From positions 1-36,951 of the forward strand of contig DFVG01000051.1 in assembly GCA_002379985.1 (NCBI GenBank): a DNA stretch of 36,951 nucleotides, read 5' to 3'. Numbering within the stretch: the first letter of the stretch is position 1; each line of letters opens with the position of its first letter. The notes beneath the pieces were generated by a model. It was not told where the DNA came from. It saw only the letters and a list, made by a program, of their open reading frames with translations, and made no database searches. Source of the stretch: Flavobacteriaceae bacterium UBA4166. GTDB lineage: Bacteria > Bacteroidota > Bacteroidia > Flavobacteriales > Flavobacteriaceae. Positions 6,932 through 14,960 of the stretch are shown here, piece by piece. Position numbers and translations under genes: made by a program.

Positions 6932-7744
6932 GTGAATGAACTAAAGGTCATACAAGAAAATTACAACCCGATTCAACCCACCGTTTCGGTCAACAATCCT
7001 GAAATAATTTACCAAGAAACCAAACCTATTAAAGAAATAGCACATTTCATTTATTGTTTCTGGCAACTTAAAACACGAACGCCCTTAGAAAACAACTTTA
7101 ATTACCGAGTGGTTTCAGATGGCTGTATTGACATCTATTTTAACCATAACCAACCCACTGAGAATTTTATAATGGGGTTCTGTCGAAAGTTCGTTGAGTT
7201 TCCAATTGGAAAAGAATTTGACTATATAGGAATTCGGTTTTTACCCGCTACACTTCCACATTTATTTGAAGTTGATGCCAAAACGTTAAGCAATCAATCT
7301 CTAGAACTAAAAACAGTGTTACCTGGCTTTTCTGAATGGATTCAGACAGAAATTAAACCATCAAGTTCATTTCATATTATTACTGAAAAACTGAACGAAA
7401 AAATAGTGGGTATAATAAAAAACACCAATATATATTATGATCACCGCTTTTTAGATGCCTTACATTTGATATTCCGAAAGAGCGGATTTTTGAACACTGA
7501 AAAAGACCTTGATACAGGTATAAGTCCGAGACAACTTCGTAGAATTTTCAACTTCTATCTCGGTACAACTGCCAAATCTTTTAGTAATGTGGTACGTTTT
7601 CAGCATATTTTGAATGCGAAACCCTCGAAAAACAGCCTTAAAGAAAACAAACTCTACTATGATGTTGGCTTTTTTGATCAAGCTCATTTCATTAAAAATT
7701 TCAAAACATTTTACGGGGTAACCCCTTCAGAAGCCTTTCATTAA
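6932..7744 (+). CDS. AraC family transcriptional regulator
   Basis: A 270-residue regulator. The N-terminal 160 residues form a beta-rich sensory domain of the kind found in Bacteroidota AraC proteins (IAHFIYCFWQLKT and DGCIDIYFN motifs). The C-terminal 90 residues are the double helix-turn-helix: GISPRQLRRIFNFYLGTT, then DVGFFDQAHFIKNFKTFYG ending in TPSEAF. The start is taken as GTG because the nearby ATG (6936) is out of frame and stops at once. It precedes the exported VOC gene by 67 bases and shares its direction, so that gene is the natural candidate target. Upstream lies the broken lipoprotein start. Confidence 0.87.
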   Translation: MNELKVIQENYNPIQPTVSVNNPEIIYQETKPIKEIAHFIYCFWQLKTRTPLENNFNYRVVSDGCIDIYFNHNQPTENFIMGFCRKFVEFPIGKEFDYIGIRFLPATLPHLFEVDAKTLSNQSLELKTVLPGFSEWIQTEIKPSSSFHIITEKLNEKIVGIIKNTNIYYDHRFLDALHLIFRKSGFLNTEKDLDTGISPRQLRRIFNFYLGTTAKSFSNVVRFQHILNAKPSKNSLKENKLYYDVGFFDQAHFIKNFKTFYGVTPSEAFH

Positions 7745-7784
7745 GGTTGTCCGATTTTTACAATATCGAGATTACTTAGCAGCC

Positions 7785-7792
7785 TAAGTTTG
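7785..7792 (+). promoter_or_regulatory. -7 promoter element TAAGTTTG
   Basis: Exact match to TAnnTTTG, 20 bases before the VOC start. A T-run at 7755-7759 sits near the -33 position. It separates the VOC gene's transcription from the AraC gene. Confidence 0.6.
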
Positions 7793-7811
7793 TAGCATAA
7801 AATCATCGACA

Positions 7812-8261
7812 ATGAAAACATTAATTTTGATAATGTTTGTTCTAACTGTAGGTTGGACAAATGCACAGACAACTAAAAATATGAAACTCAACGCTGGAAT
7901 AATTACTGAAAAGTTACAGGAAACCAAGAAATTCTATACAGAGATTTTGGACTTCGGAATCACTTTTGAAAATGACTTCTATCTATTGCTTCATACCCCT
8001 AACAAATCAGCAGAAATTAGTTTTTTGAAACCAAATCACCCAAGTCAAAAGCCAATTTTCCAGTCGGCGTTTAAAGGAGAAGGAGTTTATTTGACAATTG
8101 AGGTTGAAAAGGTAGATGAAGTATACAAGCACTTAAAAGAATACGGGGTGCACATTGAGATCGAGATCAGAAACGAACCCTGGGGCGACAGACACTTTGC
8201 AATTAAAGACCCAAACGGAATTGGTATCGATATCGTTACCTTTACGAAGCCCGAAGAATAA
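7812..8261 (+). CDS. exported VOC (glyoxalase-fold) protein
   Basis: A 149-residue protein: signal peptide 1-18 (ending TNAQ), then one VOC module with paired beta-alpha-beta-beta-beta units (LNAGIITEKLQETKKFYTEIL and GVYLTIEVEKVDEVYKHLKE, closing with DPNGIGIDIVTF). VOC proteins include glyoxalases, extradiol dioxygenases and drug-binding proteins. The usual first metal-ligand His is replaced in the NAGI strand, so a binding rather than catalytic role is possible. An N-terminal export signal is unusual for this family. A second exported VOC protein lies at 33715. Confidence 0.83.
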   Translation: MKTLILIMFVLTVGWTNAQTTKNMKLNAGIITEKLQETKKFYTEILDFGITFENDFYLLLHTPNKSAEISFLKPNHPSQKPIFQSAFKGEGVYLTIEVEKVDEVYKHLKEYGVHIEIEIRNEPWGDRHFAIKDPNGIGIDIVTFTKPEE

Positions 8262-8289
8262 CGCACCAAGACCACAAAATATATGTTCA

Positions 8290-8392
8290 TGGCATTAAAA
8301 TTCACCGGCTGAATAACTGTTTTTGCAACTAAGTATAATTAACTATATCGTAAAGTCTCACAACTGAAGGTGATACAGAACTAGTGATGCCA
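8290..8392. repeat. probable remnant of an attC-like site (R5)
   Basis: The right half CAACTGAAGGTGATACAGAAC followed by TAGTGATGCC resembles CAACGAAGCGTTATACAGGACCGTTGTG of R1. The position of the promoter motif is held by TATCGTAAAGT. The left side has TGGCATTA, the complement of ATGCCA near the right end, and CACCGGC in place of TAGCGGC. The similarity is patchy and no crisp inner-box pairing survives. The 209 bases between the VOC gene and the CPBP protease hold nothing else. Confidence 0.35.
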
Positions 8393-8470
8393 GCGACCTG
8401 CTGAAATCTTCAGGCAACCATTTTTTAAAAAGTATCGTCTATAAATAATGTAGACCAACACTTCCAAAAA

Positions 8471-9274
8471 ATGGAAAAATCAATCAAAAACCTTCTTATC
8501 ATTATCATATCCTTCGGAATCTACTTTGTAGTTGACGATTTGTTTTTCAAAGAAATTCGTGATTGGTTCTTTGAGGTAACCCAACAACTAGGAGTCAGTC
8601 ATATAATCGCCTATTCAATCACCGGGGTTCCACTCATCGTTGGCACCTCATTAGTAGGTGGGAGCGCAAAGATCTGGCACAATCTCGGACTTGATAGATC
8701 GATACTAAAAGGAATGTTATTTGCAATCATCTGTACCCTTCCGATGTACCTTGGGTTTAGCATTTTATTTGATCTGAACCTGGAAATAAATCCAAACACC
8801 ATACTCATTGGAGTTATTTCCGCAGGATTCTTTGAAGAACTTTATTTCAGAGGATTCTTATTTGGCTTACCATTTAGAAAAACCAAGCTTGGTTTTATAC
8901 TGACTGTCTTATTTGGTGCTGTTTATTTTGGAGCATTACACCTGCACCAAAGCACCGAACTGAGTGAGATCATCGGGATATTCCTCATTACATTTTTGGG
9001 AGGTATTCTATTTGCTTGGGTTTATGCGGAATGGAATTTTAATATTTGGGTGCCTATCTTTTTACATACCTTCATGAATTTGGCTTGGGAATTATTCTCA
9101 GTAAGCGAAAATGCACTTGGCAGCGTATATGCAAACGTGTTTCGGTTTGCAACCATCGTATTGATCATTGTGCTTACTATTTTTTATAAGAAATGGAATG
9201 GGTCTAAATTTATCATAACTAAAAAAACCCTATTGTTTCAAAAGAAAAGACTACATTACACCAAGCCAAATTAG
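8471..9274 (+). CDS. CPBP family intramembrane metalloprotease
   Basis: A 267-residue multi-pass membrane protein of the CAAX-protease/bacteriocin-processing family (PF02517). Catalytic motifs are in order: EELYFR with Glu122/Glu123 and Arg127, FGALH with His157, and HTFMN with His199/Asn203. About seven hydrophobic segments are visible. These proteases cleave within or near membranes; in bacteria the known roles include prenyl-protein-like processing and self-immunity to peptides, and no substrate can be named here. The next gene, a small lipoprotein, follows by 25 bases. Confidence 0.88.
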   Translation: MEKSIKNLLIIIISFGIYFVVDDLFFKEIRDWFFEVTQQLGVSHIIAYSITGVPLIVGTSLVGGSAKIWHNLGLDRSILKGMLFAIICTLPMYLGFSILFDLNLEINPNTILIGVISAGFFEELYFRGFLFGLPFRKTKLGFILTVLFGAVYFGALHLHQSTELSEIIGIFLITFLGGILFAWVYAEWNFNIWVPIFLHTFMNLAWELFSVSENALGSVYANVFRFATIVLIIVLTIFYKKWNGSKFIITKKTLLFQKKRLHYTKPN

Positions 9275-9299
9275 CAACTTTTGTTGATTAACTTCTCAA

Positions 9300-9776
9300 A
9301 TGAAACGCCAATTCCAAATAGCAATCACTTTTATAACAACTTTCACCCTAATTAGTTGTTTTGATTCGAGTACTGAAAACAACCTAGACAGTGATCATTT
9401 CAGCACAAAAACCGAACGAGTAGCAGTGCTTAAGAAAGAAATTAAGCCCTATAGTGAGTTTCATGATGCCGCCTTTGAACTTTTTAATGTAAATGGTTTT
9501 TCCAACAGCAGAAGCGGCCTCCCGGGAGCCTCCTCTTTAGATTACAAATTCGCAGTCAAGATCCAAGCTTCAGATATTGACAAATGGACCCAAGGATTTT
9601 TACCATTTGAGCCACAGAACATTGATACGGTTTGGACACATGTAATCATTGAAAAACAAAAAGATCAATGGACCACACAAGGCAAGCCCGAATGCTACAA
9701 AAGACCAAATGAAGATGTTATTGTCATCGTTTATCGAGACGAAGGGATCCTCTTTAAAAGAGTGAGAGGTGATTAA
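9300..9776 (+). CDS. small lipoprotein, unknown function
   Basis: A 158-residue protein with lipobox LISC (Cys20) and a Ser/Asp/Asn-rich linker. The mature part reads like a compact beta-rich domain (YSEFHDAAFELFNVNGF, then DYKFAVKIQASDIDKWTQGF and VIIVYRDEGILFKRV). The family is not recognised. It sits between two CPBP proteases, closely behind the first one (25 bases), so it may be co-transcribed with it. Confidence 0.75.
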   Translation: MKRQFQIAITFITTFTLISCFDSSTENNLDSDHFSTKTERVAVLKKEIKPYSEFHDAAFELFNVNGFSNSRSGLPGASSLDYKFAVKIQASDIDKWTQGFLPFEPQNIDTVWTHVIIEKQKDQWTTQGKPECYKRPNEDVIVIVYRDEGILFKRVRGD

Positions 9777-9831
9777 TAAGGTGTTAGAAACCAACAAAAG
9801 CCGCCTTCCTGAATAAAGCGAATAAAAACTG

Positions 9832-9839
9832 TATCTTTT
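9832..9839 (+). promoter_or_regulatory. -7 promoter motif TATCTTTT
   Basis: Good match to TAnnTTTG, about 54 bases ahead of the second CPBP protease gene. Context AAAACTGTATCTTTTTCC. Confidence 0.45.
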
Positions 9840-9892
9840 TCCAGGGATAACCTACCAATAGGTAACAGAAACTCAACACATCAAAGATTTTC

Positions 9893-10600
9893 ATGATAGG
9901 ATTTATTGCGCTTCTTGCTTTTTCTTGGGTCTTATTATTTGTATTTGAAAAGCAGAGCCTTCTAGCATTGGGCTTGCTGCCTGTTAGCAAACGAATCAAA
10001 CAGTTTTGTGTTGGCTTTGGTATCGCCGCACTTCTGTGCGTGGCAGTGCAGTTTTTGGAAGCCTACCTCAAAGATGCAGATTGGGTGCTCAATAAAGAGA
10101 TCACTACAACGCTATTCGTGAATTCCTTCTGGTGGGATCTCAAATCGGTGCTCACAGAAGAATTGATCTTTCGTGGCGCATTGTTGTATCTTCTTATTAA
10201 AAAAATAGGGGCCGGAAAAGCAGTATTGATTTCTGCCGTCGCATTTGGCATCTATCATTGGTTCTCTTATGGGGTCTTCGGAAATATCATGCCGATGATC
10301 TTTGTCTTCGTCGGAACGGGTTTAATGGGCTATGCCTGGGCCTTGGCGTTTGCCAAAACAAACTCCATGTTGCTTGGAACAGGTTTACACCTAGGTTGGA
10401 ATTTTTGTTACAACACCCTATTCTCTAAAGGTCCGTTGGGCGCTATGGTGTTCATTTCAAAGGGCGGATATGAACTGGCCGATTGGCCTTCGCTTCTAAA
10501 TTTTCTAAGCGGACTCATTTTGGTACCGGTGCTTGTGCTGCTCTACATCAAATTCGGAGTTCGGAAAGAAACCGATCAACACAACCCTGTTTCCCCGTAA
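9893..10600 (+). CDS. CPBP family intramembrane metalloprotease
   Basis: A 235-residue membrane protein of the same family as the gene at 8471 but only distantly similar. Motifs: TEELIFR with Glu89/Glu90 and Arg94, FGIYH with His122, HLGWN with His166/Asn170. Around seven transmembrane segments are visible. Noticeably richer in G and C than the genes before 8.3 kb. Own promoter motif upstream; the following hypothetical gene starts 48 bases after its stop. Confidence 0.87.
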   Translation: MIGFIALLAFSWVLLFVFEKQSLLALGLLPVSKRIKQFCVGFGIAALLCVAVQFLEAYLKDADWVLNKEITTTLFVNSFWWDLKSVLTEELIFRGALLYLLIKKIGAGKAVLISAVAFGIYHWFSYGVFGNIMPMIFVFVGTGLMGYAWALAFAKTNSMLLGTGLHLGWNFCYNTLFSKGPLGAMVFISKGGYELADWPSLLNFLSGLILVPVLVLLYIKFGVRKETDQHNPVSP

Positions 10601-10648
10601 GAAATTAAAACCTATTTTTATCTGCAGTAACAGAAAGACATCGCCTCT

Positions 10649-11038
10649 ATGAGTAATCGCTCAATTAGCATTACAACGGTTCAAAAACTTATCCACGAAA
10701 TGAAGCGTGCAGATTTTTCGGTGGAATGGACCGTTTCTTCAGAGTTTGGACCTGAATGGATTGGCAGCACGAGAACCATTGTGTTCTTCCTTGGAGAGCT
10801 TCGTCTGAAAGACACTCCTTTTTTAAACAGCATCACACAAGTCGTTATAGAAGGTATTCCGATTCCTGAGAAAAGCGAAGATCACGTGATCACAGGACAT
10901 GGTGACTTTCATCTCAAACAAAACCACTTAGAGCTTCACTATACTTGGGAGGCAACAATACCGTACCAAAACCCGGATATTTATAAAAGCGGAACCCTAC
11001 TGATTGCCCTGCCGGAAGCTTCCGCTGATACGGAATAA
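10649..11038 (+). CDS. hypothetical protein
   Basis: A 129-residue soluble protein with no signal peptide or membrane segment. It begins with a short helix (TTVQKLIHEMKRADF) and continues as a beta-rich domain with several Trp and His residues (VEWTVSSEFGPEWIGS, HGDFHLKQNHLELHYTWEA). No family recognised. It follows the CPBP gene in the same direction without a visible promoter motif in the gap, so co-transcription is possible. Confidence 0.7.
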   Translation: MSNRSISITTVQKLIHEMKRADFSVEWTVSSEFGPEWIGSTRTIVFFLGELRLKDTPFLNSITQVVIEGIPIPEKSEDHVITGHGDFHLKQNHLELHYTWEATIPYQNPDIYKSGTLLIALPEASADTE

Positions 11039-11042
11039 TTTG

Positions 11043-11050
11043 TACCTTCA
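11043..11050 (+). promoter_or_regulatory. -7 promoter motif TACCTTCA
   Basis: Context CGGAATAATTTGTACCTTCA, sharing AATAATTTGTACCTT with the motifs near 5195 and 18012. Sits about 82 bases ahead of the small membrane protein/ABC pair. Confidence 0.55.
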
Positions 11051-11131
11051 TCTGCTAAAGTAGATAACGGTGAACCTTAGTAGCATTCACTGTTACACCA
11101 CACAAAACATTCAAATATCAAGAGTAGCGCC

Positions 11132-11404
11132 ATGCAACGTCTTAAAAACATCGCCTTATTTCAAAAAAAGATTTTCTTTACTGCGATCATTTTTTCTATC
11201 GTGCTGGCCATTGCAACCGGCAACCTCAACATGACAGGGATCTATTACTTTTTTATAAGCCCTCTCATGCATTACTTTATCTATGAGATTAGAGATTCCA
11301 ACGAATATTATTATTATTTCAATATAGGTTTTGATAAAATCCAACTCTGGGGATCTACGCTCTTAGTCGCTGTACTTATCTTTTTATTGGTTGCACTGCT
11401 ATGA
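11132..11404 (+). CDS. small membrane protein, partner of the ABC ATPase
   Basis: A 90-residue protein with three hydrophobic stretches (about 14-31, 34-48 and 70-89) and a short polar loop rich in Tyr and Asn between the last two. The stop codon overlaps the start of the ABC ATPase gene in an ATGA junction, which implies translational coupling. Family not recognised. It is too small to be a normal ABC permease, but it could be an accessory or minimal membrane partner. Confidence 0.75.
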   Translation: MQRLKNIALFQKKIFFTAIIFSIVLAIATGNLNMTGIYYFFISPLMHYFIYEIRDSNEYYYYFNIGFDKIQLWGSTLLVAVLIFLLVALL

Positions 11405-12060
11405 AACGGCTTCAGGTAGACAGCATTCGCAAATCATATCATCAAAAGCTCTTGCTGAGTGATATTTACCTTTCCTGTGAGCAGGGGGAGGTCATCGGAC
11501 TCCTAGGAAGGAATGGTTCGGGGAAATCTACTTTACTCAGAATTATTTTCGGAGAAGAAAAAGCCGAAAACAAATTTGTAAAAGTACAGGACCGGATCAT
11601 AAAGAATGTTCGCGACTCCAGGCACTTAATCAATTATCTTCCGCAGAAAAACTTCGTCCCGGGAGCTCTGACCATCAAGACGTTGATTTCATTATTTATT
11701 TCCGAAGAAAAAAGAAAAACCTTTCGAGAAGAAACCTTCATAGAACCCTACTTGCAGCAGAAGTTTCGACACTTATCCGGCGGGGAAAAACGGATGATAG
11801 AGATCATGCTCCTCCTCTATTCGGAAGCAGATTTTATTCTTCTGGACGAACCCTTCGAGGGTATTAGTCCGATTACCAAAGAACTGATTATCGCTAATTT
11901 AGAAAAGGTAAAACCTTCCAAAGGATATATTATTACTGATCACGACTATGAAAATGTGATGAAAGTGGCAGATAGAATCTTGCTTTTGCAGAACGGCACA
12001 CTCAAAGAAATCAAAAGTAGAAAGGATCTTGAACGCTTCGGGTATGTAACAGGTTTGTAG
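11401..12060 (+). CDS. ABC transporter ATP-binding protein
   Basis: A 219-residue ATPase subunit. Walker A GRNGSGKST at 36-44, Q-loop LPQKN at 80-84, signature LSGGE at 125-129, Walker B DFILLDE at 144-150, His-switch ITDHDY with His181. The family length is normal. It starts inside the stop of the 90-residue membrane protein gene, and no conventional permease is adjacent. Such ATPases in Bacteroidota are often annotated only as ABC ATPase; the cargo is unknown. Confidence 0.92.
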   Translation: MKRLQVDSIRKSYHQKLLLSDIYLSCEQGEVIGLLGRNGSGKSTLLRIIFGEEKAENKFVKVQDRIIKNVRDSRHLINYLPQKNFVPGALTIKTLISLFISEEKRKTFREETFIEPYLQQKFRHLSGGEKRMIEIMLLLYSEADFILLDEPFEGISPITKELIIANLEKVKPSKGYIITDHDYENVMKVADRILLLQNGTLKEIKSRKDLERFGYVTGL

Positions 12061-12109
12061 CTTCATTAGAGCAAGCAAGAAATCGTAGCAGAAATACATT
12101 TAATTCAAG

Positions 12110-12117
12110 TATCTTTT
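12110..12117 (+). promoter_or_regulatory. -7 promoter motif TATCTTTT
   Basis: Context TTCAAGTATCTTTTCCG, about 42 bases ahead of the next gene. Moderate match to TAnnTTTG. Confidence 0.4.
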
Positions 12118-12158
12118 CCGACTCGTTCACTGTAAACCGAAAATAGCTACATAGATTT

Positions 12159-12683
12159 ATGAAATTTGAAGGGTCGATCTTTTACCCGGCAAAGGAGAAA
12201 AAGAAGATGGTTTTTGAGGAAAAGACCATGCTTTATTTAATTCTCTTCACCTTAGTTTGTTTTCTCATGTTACTTATAAATGACACCTTCTTTGAAATTT
12301 CTATATTGAATGTGTTCCTTATTTTTCTAATTGCTATTTCGTTAGTAGGTTCCATATACAACAAGCTTAGTCTCGCCAGTAAAAACGAAGCAATAAATGG
12401 AACGACCCTGGGAGAAATTGTAATTACCGAAACCCAAATTATACTAGACCAAACTATTTACAGAATTCAGGATGTCACGCAGCTTCGTATGAACATACAC
12501 TCCTATCGAGGGAAACCACGGTTTACTTATGGACGTTGGGTTCCGGGTAGAGAGAATGGAACTAAAAACACGATTTCTTTTAGGCATGATGATCAATTGA
12601 TATCGAGAAATTTCATCATCACGAACAAAACCGATATCGATATCCTTAAAAGAATTAGAGAAAAGTGGAAACTAACATTCTAA
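12159..12683 (+). CDS. membrane protein with a PH-like soluble domain, hypothetical
   Basis: A 174-residue protein. After a polar N-terminus come two hydrophobic helices (about 24-42 and 48-66). The cytoplasmic C-terminal 100 residues are beta-rich (LGEIVITETQIILDQTIYRIQD, then NTISFRHDD) and end in a helix (DIDILKRIREKWK). This layout resembles the bacterial PH/YcxB-like membrane proteins, but the family cannot be fixed by eye. It has its own promoter motif. Confidence 0.7.
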   Translation: MKFEGSIFYPAKEKKKMVFEEKTMLYLILFTLVCFLMLLINDTFFEISILNVFLIFLIAISLVGSIYNKLSLASKNEAINGTTLGEIVITETQIILDQTIYRIQDVTQLRMNIHSYRGKPRFTYGRWVPGRENGTKNTISFRHDDQLISRNFIITNKTDIDILKRIREKWKLTF

Positions 12684-12714
12684 AACTTTTACTTTTACCG
12701 AATAACGAACGATC

Positions 12715-12722
12715 TATATTTT
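12715..12722 (+). promoter_or_regulatory. -7 promoter motif TATATTTT, next to the start codon
   Basis: Ends only six bases before the ATG of the beta-barrel gene. If transcription starts a few bases after the -7 element, as usual, the mRNA would be leaderless or nearly so. Confidence 0.4.
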
Positions 12723-12728
12723 TAACGA

Positions 12729-13358
12729 ATGATCAAAAAAATCTTACTCCTCACATTCCTCATATATTCAAGTATCCTATTCAGTCAAGAAAATGCCCTT
12801 AGTTTTGGTGTTAAGGGCGGACTAACATACGCTAGTTTTGTTGATAACATCTCTTATGATATTCCGGCGGAATACTCCGGAAACCTAGGCTTTCAAATAG
12901 GAGGCTTTACCGCGTTAGCACTAAACGAAAAAATGGCCGTTAGAGCAGAAATACTATTCTCACAGCAAAATACAAAGTGGGTTGTCGATCCTTCTGATAT
13001 AAATATTGCAGACGTAAACGATCCTAATTTCTATAGCTCCTTTGAAGGCACAATTCAAGAGTCGATGCTGCTCTTACCAGTCCTTTTTGAGTATTCGTTC
13101 ACCGAACAATTTTATGTAGAAGCGGGTCCGCAACTTGGCTATTCTTTAAACCGAAAATTGGAGTATGAGGGGGATCCAAATATTGGGGGATTCATACGAA
13201 ATGGTAATACAGAAAAGTTTGAAGTAGGTGTTGGTTTGGGAGTAGGTTATTGGTTGTCGAAAGCATTTGCACTCAATCTTCGCTACACCTATAGCATCGT
13301 GGAACGATATAATGTTCACACTTCCGTACTGCAACTTGGGGCCTATTATTCGTTGTAG
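12729..13358 (+). CDS. porin family outer-membrane beta-barrel protein
   Basis: A 209-residue protein with signal peptide 1-20 (ending LFSQ) and the typical PorT/OMP-b-brl_2 pattern: FGVKGGLTYASF at the start, alternating beta strands (FQIGGFTALALNEKMAVRAEILFSQQ, shortened in quoting here), EAGPQLGYSLN, and a final strand with C-terminal aromatic/hydrophobic residues (LQLGAYYSL). It should form an eight-strand barrel in the outer membrane. The role is likely structural or sensory rather than transport. It ends 41 bases before the convergent GlxA-like gene. Confidence 0.87.
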   Translation: MIKKILLLTFLIYSSILFSQENALSFGVKGGLTYASFVDNISYDIPAEYSGNLGFQIGGFTALALNEKMAVRAEILFSQQNTKWVVDPSDINIADVNDPNFYSSFEGTIQESMLLLPVLFEYSFTEQFYVEAGPQLGYSLNRKLEYEGDPNIGGFIRNGNTEKFEVGVGLGVGYWLSKAFALNLRYTYSIVERYNVHTSVLQLGAYYSL

Positions 13359-13399
13359 TTGGTTACAGTCCCGGCAACCACTTTTAAACAAAAAAACGG

Positions 13400-14383
13400 T
13401 TAGCTACTCATCTCTAAACTGCTGTATCGGTTTAAATAGTCGGCAGGCGTCATATCGGTAAACTTCTTGAATACATCACGAAAGGCTTTAGGGTCTGAAT
13501 AGCCAACATCATACATCACTTCGTTTACGGTTTTGCGCCCTTTTTCAAAGGTTCGCTTTGCCGCTTCAATCTTCACCCGCTGTTGGTATTCCAAGACACT
13601 ATTGGAAGTAGCTTTCTTAAAGCGTCGTTCAAAAGTACGTCGCCCTAAATGTACCTTCTCTGATAATTCTTTCACAGCAATCCTCTTTTTATAGTTTTCT
13701 TCAATAAACGTTTGTGCCTTTAGCACTTTAGTGTCGTTGTGTGTTTTTTGTCCGGTAAAGATCATAAAAGGAGACTGGCTGCTTCGATCAATATCGATCA
13801 TAAAATTCTTTGCTGCGAGAATCGCGGTATCCCGACCTGCAAACTTTTCAATTAAATAAATGATCAAATTCGTAAAGGCATACGCCCCACCACTGGTGTA
13901 GATTCCGTCAGCCTCGGTCACAATTTTTTCGTCGGTAAGAATCACCTCCGGAAAAAGTTCACGAAATAAGTTCGCCGACTGCCAATGGGTAGAGCATGGT
14001 TTTCCATCTAGTAATCCGGTATTGGCTAAAAAAAAGGATGAAATGCATAGGCTCACGATCTCTGCCCCTTCTTTATACTGATCGATCAACCAGCCGGTAA
14101 GCGCTTCATTATTTCTCAAGCTTTGCTCAAAATCAGAATGGATGGCAGGAAGAATGATCAAATCTGTGTTAGTAATGTTATTGATTACGGTTTCAGGTGA
14201 AATCGGAAACAAACCGGCAGCACTATCCGGCATTTCTTGTACCCCCACCAATTGAATATCAAACACTTTTTCTTTGCCTAATTGCTGATGGTATTCATTA
14301 ACCCATGACAACATTTGATGGGTCCCTGCAATGTTAACCGCACTTACGTGACCTCTCGGTACGATGATCGATATATGTTTCAT
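13400..14383 (-). CDS. GlxA family transcriptional regulator (DJ-1/PfpI domain plus AraC helix-turn-helix)
   Basis: A 327-residue regulator. Residues 1-190 are a DJ-1/PfpI-like domain (ISIIVPRG, IILPAIHSD, nucleophile-elbow VSLCISSFFLANTGLLDG with Cys113). Residues about 225-320 are the AraC-type DNA-binding domain (ELSEKVHLGRRTFERRFKKAT, then DVGYSDPKAFRDVFKKFTD). The upstream frame extends 17 codons, but the ATG before HISIIVP is chosen because the domain begins there. It is divergent from the VOC gene at 14518 with 134 bases between them, an arrangement typical of a regulator and its target. Confidence 0.9.
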   Translation of the reverse strand: MKHISIIVPRGHVSAVNIAGTHQMLSWVNEYHQQLGKEKVFDIQLVGVQEMPDSAAGLFPISPETVINNITNTDLIILPAIHSDFEQSLRNNEALTGWLIDQYKEGAEIVSLCISSFFLANTGLLDGKPCSTHWQSANLFRELFPEVILTDEKIVTEADGIYTSGGAYAFTNLIIYLIEKFAGRDTAILAAKNFMIDIDRSSQSPFMIFTGQKTHNDTKVLKAQTFIEENYKKRIAVKELSEKVHLGRRTFERRFKKATSNSVLEYQQRVKIEAAKRTFEKGRKTVNEVMYDVGYSDPKAFRDVFKKFTDMTPADYLNRYSSLEMSS

Positions 14384-14482
14384 GATCTTGCAATTTATAT
14401 GCTGAAAGATACGCAATACCCCTGTCGCAATCAACCTCTTAGATTGTCGTAATTACACCCTAATCAATAGAGACGTTCCCGG

Positions 14483-14490
14483 TATCTTTG
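14483..14490 (+). promoter_or_regulatory. -7 promoter element TATCTTTG
   Basis: Exact TAnnTTTG match in the divergent intergenic region, 27 bases ahead of the VOC start codon. It also argues against the in-frame TTG at 14488 as a start. Confidence 0.6.
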
Positions 14491-14517
14491 AAAGACAATG
14501 ACCTTAAAACCAATACG

Positions 14518-14901
14518 ATGAAAGTTAATCCAGTAGTGTGGTTCGAAATTTATGTAAACGATCTACAGCGAGCCCAAAAATTTTATGAAACCGTCTTTAA
14601 GACTCAATTGAACGAACAGCCAACCCCTGAAGAGGCAGGCCCTATACAAATGGTATCATTTCCTATGGAAATGGATGGCGAAGGAGCCGCCGGTGCCTTA
14701 GTGAAGATGGAGGGCATAAAAGCCGGTGGCGGGAATACGCTGGTGTACTTCGGAAGTAGTGACTGTGCCGATGAAGAGAGTCGGATTGAAAAGGCAGGCG
14801 GAACCATCCATCAATCCAAGCAATCGATTGGTGAGTACGGGTTTATGGTATTGGCAAGCGATACTGAAGGAAATATGTTCGGCGTTCATTCGCTGCAATA
14901 G
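14518..14901 (+). CDS. VOC family protein (glyoxalase/bleomycin-resistance fold)
   Basis: A 127-residue cytosolic protein with the two half-modules of the fold: NPVVWFEIYVNDLQRAQKFYETVF at the start, and GNTLVYFGSSDCADEESRIEKAGG in the second half, ending DTEGNMFGVHS. It resembles the PhnB/YdeN-like VOC proteins of unknown substrate. The ATG is taken as start since the -7 element overlaps the upstream TTG. Divergent from the GlxA-like regulator, which may control it. Confidence 0.87.
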   Translation: MKVNPVVWFEIYVNDLQRAQKFYETVFKTQLNEQPTPEEAGPIQMVSFPMEMDGEGAAGALVKMEGIKAGGGNTLVYFGSSDCADEESRIEKAGGTIHQSKQSIGEYGFMVLASDTEGNMFGVHSLQ

Positions 14902-14918
14902 AAAACAAGTCTAATTTG

Positions 14919-14926
14919 TATCTTGG
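14919..14926 (+). promoter_or_regulatory. -7 promoter motif TATCTTGG
   Basis: Context CTAATTTGTATCTTGG, about 34 bases ahead of the DUF1801 gene. Confidence 0.45.
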
Positions 14927-14960
14927 GAGGCATCAATCCTTAAAAGGTGTAATTCATTAG

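Noticed and set aside
13359..13399. Short TGGTT...AACCA hairpin between the beta-barrel and GlxA-like genes as a terminator
   Set aside because: Stem only five bases with a long loop and no convincing T-run.
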